In this document: one piece after another, positions 61,029 through 64,000 of the stretch
How the letters are laid out: each line of letters starts with the position of its first letter
How positions within the stretch are numbered: the stretch's first letter is position 1
Assembly (NCBI GenBank): GCA_902578305.1
Contig: CACHCK010000001.1
Coordinates: 62,001-126,000, forward strand
DNA from: an uncultured Pelagibacteraceae bacterium
GTDB lineage: Bacteria; Pseudomonadota; Alphaproteobacteria; Pelagibacterales; AG-422-B15
Length of the DNA stretch: 64,000 nucleotides
Direction of reading: 5' to 3'
Position numbers and translations under genes: made by a program
The notes under the pieces: model-generated
What the model was told of the DNA's origin: nothing
The model's database searches: none
Seen by the model: the letters and a program-made list of their open reading frames with translations, nothing else

Positions 61029-62633
61029 ATGAGTAAATTTTATACGTTCATAGATAGCACTTTTATTGATTTAGGAAGGCAATTTAAATTAAGCTATCTA
61101 CCGCCTTTGATGATATATGTTGCTGCCGGTGTTTCGGGTTTAACCGGAATCGTTGGAACCTTTTTTGTAAAAGATTATCTAAATCTTTCGGCTGCTTTTT
61201 TAGCAGGACTTGGTTTTTGGGCAGGAATTCCATGGGCATTAAAGATGCCACTTGGTCATTTGGTTGATCTAATTTGGGAAAGAAAAGATTATCTTGTTTA
61301 TGTGGGCGCATCACTCATCGCTTTAAGTCTTGCGATCATGTTTGGCCTTATTATTCATACTGACTTGATGGTAAGGTACTTAAGTGTTGAAACCTGGTAT
61401 GTTATTAGCGTTCTCCTAGCTCCGATAGGTTATGTGGTTCAAGACGTTGTTGCGGATGCAATGACAGTTGAAGCAGTTCCAAACATAGATTCCAGAGGAA
61501 ACCAATACTCACCTGATGTAATAAAAAATATGCATACCACCATGCAGACATTAGGTAGATTTGCTATTATTGGCGGTACAGTAATTGTTGCATTAATTAA
61601 TGTTGTTATTTTCAGTAGCGTTGAGGCTGAAACTGAACAAGAAAAAATAATTTTATACGGGAATATTTACCTCTTCGCACTGATCATTCCGTTCATATCA
61701 GTATTAGGGGTATTGCTTTCAATTTATTTAAAAAAGAAAAAAAACGACCAACTTTCAAAGTTAGGTATAGATCATCAAATCGAAATTGAAAAAACTAAGG
61801 TTGATTGGTGGATACTTGGAGGCTCTCTCGTTTTTGTAATTTTTACACTTAGCGTGGGAGGATTTAATCTTCCGTATGCACAAGAGATCGTATTCATTGG
61901 ATCAATAAGTATTATATTTTTTCTTATGGCTAAACTAATGCGTCAACTTCCTGAGTCGATGCGACTCACAATTTTAGGAACTGCAATCATAATATTTGTT
62001 TTCAGAGCAATGCCAGGTCCGGGCCCAGGCCTTACCTGGTTTGAGATTGATAATTTAGGATTTGATGAGCAGTTCTTTTCTGTCCTTTCTCTTCTTGCCT
62101 CCTGTCTGACTTTACTTGGCATCATTATTTTAAGGCCTTTTATGGTCAATAACTCAATTGCAAAAATTATAGTGATATTATCAATTGCTGGAGCAATATT
62201 ATTTTTGCCAAGCGTTGGCATGTATCATGGATTGCATGATTGGACCTCGTCATTAACTAATGATGTTGTGGATGCACGATTTATTGCAATATTTAATACA
62301 GCTTTAGAGTCACCCCTAGGACAAGTTTCAATGATTCCACTGCTTGCGTGGATTGCAAGAAATGCTCCAGCTCATCTAAAGGCTACATTTTTTGCTGTTT
62401 TTGCATCGTTTACAAATTTAGCTCTATCCGCAAGTGCATTGCTTACAAAGTATCTGAATCAAATTTACGAAGTAACGAGGGAAGTCAAGAATAAGGTAAC
62501 AAATGAGATACTTTCAATTGCCGATTATTCTGATCTTGGTATTTTATTGATTGTTGTAACTTTGCTCACTCTTTTGGTACCAACAATTTCTGTTATAATC
62601 ATTCAGAAAACTAGTCTAAAAACGGATGAATAA
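61029..62633 (+). CDS. BT1-like (folate-biopterin transporter family) MFS protein
   Basis: 534 residues with about 12 membrane helices. The PWALKMPLGHLVDLIWERKDYLVYVGA loop and GYVVQDVVADAMTVEAVP resemble the BT1/FBT family (motifs with D-x2-AD in helix 5), which carries folates or pterins in protists and cyanobacteria. The MPGPGPGLTWFEIDNLGFDEQFF segment also fits. The transported compound here is unknown. It sits in a run of plus-strand genes with a small membrane protein next. Confidence 0.72.
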   Translation: MSKFYTFIDSTFIDLGRQFKLSYLPPLMIYVAAGVSGLTGIVGTFFVKDYLNLSAAFLAGLGFWAGIPWALKMPLGHLVDLIWERKDYLVYVGASLIALSLAIMFGLIIHTDLMVRYLSVETWYVISVLLAPIGYVVQDVVADAMTVEAVPNIDSRGNQYSPDVIKNMHTTMQTLGRFAIIGGTVIVALINVVIFSSVEAETEQEKIILYGNIYLFALIIPFISVLGVLLSIYLKKKKNDQLSKLGIDHQIEIEKTKVDWWILGGSLVFVIFTLSVGGFNLPYAQEIVFIGSISIIFFLMAKLMRQLPESMRLTILGTAIIIFVFRAMPGPGPGLTWFEIDNLGFDEQFFSVLSLLASCLTLLGIIILRPFMVNNSIAKIIVILSIAGAILFLPSVGMYHGLHDWTSSLTNDVVDARFIAIFNTALESPLGQVSMIPLLAWIARNAPAHLKATFFAVFASFTNLALSASALLTKYLNQIYEVTREVKNKVTNEILSIADYSDLGILLIVVTLLTLLVPTISVIIIQKTSLKTDE

Positions 62634-62636
62634 TTT

Positions 62637-62804
62637 ATGAAAAATGTATTACAGATCCTTGGTGTTTTTTTTGTAGGCGCCCTAATAGGTTTTATTTTAT
62701 TAAGCTTTGGTTTGTCGGTAGATATTTCAATGATGTCAGGTACGGTAGTAATTCTTGTACTGGCTTACCTTGTTACTAAACAAAATAATAAGGAAAGAAA
62801 ATAA
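62637..62804 (+). CDS. Small hydrophobic protein, 55 residues
   Basis: ATG at 62637 gives a 55-residue protein with two hydrophobic spans (LQILGVFFVGALIGFILLSF and SGTVVILVLAYLVTK) and a basic C-terminal end (KQNNKERK). Its stop overlaps the GST start (TAATG) and it begins three bases after the BT1-like stop, so the spacing supports a real gene. No known family. It may be an accessory of the neighbouring transporter. Confidence 0.7.
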   Translation: MKNVLQILGVFFVGALIGFILLSFGLSVDISMMSGTVVILVLAYLVTKQNNKERK

Positions 62805-63658
62805 TGGTTCAAATTCCAAGCGATCAAATTAAATCTAGAGAAATACTTAATTGGAAGGGTTTGCATTTATTTCATTTTAGAACTTCGTCATGTTCACAAA
62901 AACTTAGGATTTATTTAAACTTAAAAAAAATTTCATGGATACCTCACAGCATTAATCTTGCTACAGGTAAAAACTATTCAGAATTCTTTCTAGGTATCAA
63001 TCCTAAAGGACTGGTTCCTGTTCTAGTGGATGATGGTCGTGTTGAAATTGAGAGTAATGATATTCTTATATACCTTGAGAATAAATTTCCTGAAAACTCA
63101 CTTGTTCCTGAAACCGATACAACAGAAATTGATAAATTACTAAAAGAAGAAGATGATTTGCATGAGGATATAAGAAATATTGCTTATCGATATATGTTTG
63201 GTGGACTCGGCAAAAAAGACCCAAAAGAATTAGATGCCTTTGAGAAATATAAATCATCTAATAGTGAGCTGGACTATCTAAAGTTAAAAGAAGTAAAGTT
63301 TTATAAGTCATTTCGTGAAAATGGAATAACTGATGAGGCGGTTAGGAATTCACTCAATAATTTTTGTAAATGTTATGATAAATACGAAACTCTATTAAAT
63401 AAGCAAAAATACTTAATGGGTAGTAATCTTTCAATGCTTGATATTGCCTGGTTTATTTATACATATAGGCTTTACGTCTCAGGATTTCCATTTAAAGACT
63501 GTTATCCAAAAATATCAGCATGGTTTCTTGACCTTTATTCTCGAAAAGAATTTTTTAAAGAGGTTAATGATCCGTTACCTCTAAAGCTAATTAGGCTTTA
63601 CGCTAAGACATCAACATCTTTAAGCGGAAAGTCAATTAAAGCTCTGCTCTCAAAATAA
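62804..63658 (+). CDS. Glutathione S-transferase family protein
   Basis: 284 residues. A thioredoxin-like N-terminal domain opens with LHLFHFRTSSCSQKLRIYLNL, followed by the cis-Pro segment GLVPVLVDDG and the Glu-Ser pair ESNDILIYLENKFP that binds the gamma-Glu of GSH; the helical C-terminal domain has YLMGSNLSMLDIAWF. The active residue could be the Ser or Cys in SSC. Substrate is unknown. Coupled by overlap to the small membrane ORF before it and the unknown gene after it. Confidence 0.88.
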   Translation: MVQIPSDQIKSREILNWKGLHLFHFRTSSCSQKLRIYLNLKKISWIPHSINLATGKNYSEFFLGINPKGLVPVLVDDGRVEIESNDILIYLENKFPENSLVPETDTTEIDKLLKEEDDLHEDIRNIAYRYMFGGLGKKDPKELDAFEKYKSSNSELDYLKLKEVKFYKSFRENGITDEAVRNSLNNFCKCYDKYETLLNKQKYLMGSNLSMLDIAWFIYTYRLYVSGFPFKDCYPKISAWFLDLYSRKEFFKEVNDPLPLKLIRLYAKTSTSLSGKSIKALLSK

Positions 63659-64000
63659 TGACTGCCCAAGACAGATCATCCATACTTGAGGGATACTATA
63701 AATCTCATTGGCCTGTTGAATGTGGTGGAAATCGACGCCAAAAGGCAACCAATGGATCATTAAATGCTCGTGAAAAAAAAGCTGTTGTACAAAGCATACG
63801 AAATGAACGTTGGAATGTTATGACAATTTATCGCGATAATAATGAAATTTTTTTGGGCGGTACGATGCCAAGCTTTACTGGTCCAGAACCATTTGGATGG
63901 CTTCAAAAAATTGAACCTGAATCTTTGGAAATATTAGGGGAAACGCCAAAATTACCATGCGGTGATCACGTCTGGTGTGGCGCTATCGCAGCACATCAAA
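63658..64000 (+). CDS. Unknown protein, C-terminus cut off by window edge
   Basis: 114 residues are visible from the ATG at 63658, which overlaps the GST stop by one base. The start MTAQDRSSILEGYYKSHWPVEC and the region FLGGTMPSFTGPEPFGWLQK then LPCGDHVWCGAIAAH contain several Gly, Trp and Cys residues but no motif I recognise. The strand pattern in the later part could be the beginning of a beta-propeller. I give no function. Spacing says it belongs to the same plus-strand run. Confidence 0.6.
   Translation, partial: MTAQDRSSILEGYYKSHWPVECGGNRRQKATNGSLNAREKKAVVQSIRNERWNVMTIYRDNNEIFLGGTMPSFTGPEPFGWLQKIEPESLEILGETPKLPCGDHVWCGAIAAHQ

Overview
The window is one continuous piece of a compact, AT-rich (roughly one third GC by eye) alphaproteobacterial chromosome. 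The lineage call rests on several things visible here: a CcrM-type GANTC methyltransferase; an ATP synthase F0 operon with paired b and b' subunits and no F1 genes beside it; the MarR-OmpR-EnvZ-IlvE block; the DUF1285-Nudix-CCA transferase block; an ELM1-family gene; and the carAB / YqeY / dnaG / rpoD neighbourhood. The low GC, short spacers and many overlapping stops and starts suggest a streamlined, free-living marine lineage (Pelagibacterales- or HIMB59-like). That placement is inference. I see no phage, transposon, integron, CRISPR array or rRNA.

Layout. 1-9.5 kb is mostly minus strand: a cut-off homoserine kinase, F0 genes (atpI-B-E-F'-F), smc, a DsbA-like protein, a DciA-like protein, then mutY (plus), ccrM, rnhB and a family-4-like uracil-DNA glycosylase. 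10.3-14.6 kb (plus) has ETF-ubiquinone oxidoreductase, a TPR protein, ispE and tRNA-Gln. 14.6-21.2 kb is a mix of small enzymes (AhpD-like, CrcB, EEP, MaoC, DUF1285, Nudix, CCA transferase, GreA, HemF, TrmL). 21.3-25.8 kb has the cytochrome bc1 operon, a purine permease and a purine phosphoribosyltransferase. 25.8-31.7 kb (minus) is a housekeeping run: ychF, pth, rplY, prs, pgeF, a MidA-like methyltransferase and lgt. 31.8-36.2 kb has proC and an EnvZ/OmpR/MarR operon divergent from a branched-chain aminotransferase. 36.2-42.7 kb (minus) has pgsA, uvrC, folB, an SDR, a Ca2+/Na+ exchanger and uvrB. 42.7-51.4 kb has an aspartate aminotransferase, trxB, ELM1 with a 2OG oxygenase and an Lrp regulator, and carAB. 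51.5-56.7 kb has yqeY, dnaG, rpoD, a CAT-anticodon tRNA and a DUF2939-like protein. 56.8-64 kb (plus) is a less universal set: TauD-like dioxygenase, alpha/beta hydrolase, Old Yellow Enzyme homologue, TPR protein, SRAP, BT1-like transporter, a 55-residue membrane protein, a GST and a cut-off unknown gene.

How the genes fit together. F0, bc1 and ETF-QO serve respiration. MutY, UDG, UvrB, UvrC, RNase HII and SRAP cover DNA repair. DnaG, a DciA-like helicase loader, SMC and CcrM form the replication and cell-cycle set. Prs, CarAB, the permease and the Gpt-like enzyme feed nucleotide pools.

Points most worth a second look: an SMC that appears to lack its hinge; a DnaG that has lost three of four zinc ligands; a repeat-plus-GANTC array in front of ccrM; a UDG missing two of four Fe-S cysteines; and eight of eight convergent gene pairs that abut or overlap. 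No stretch longer than 300 bases lacks a gene.
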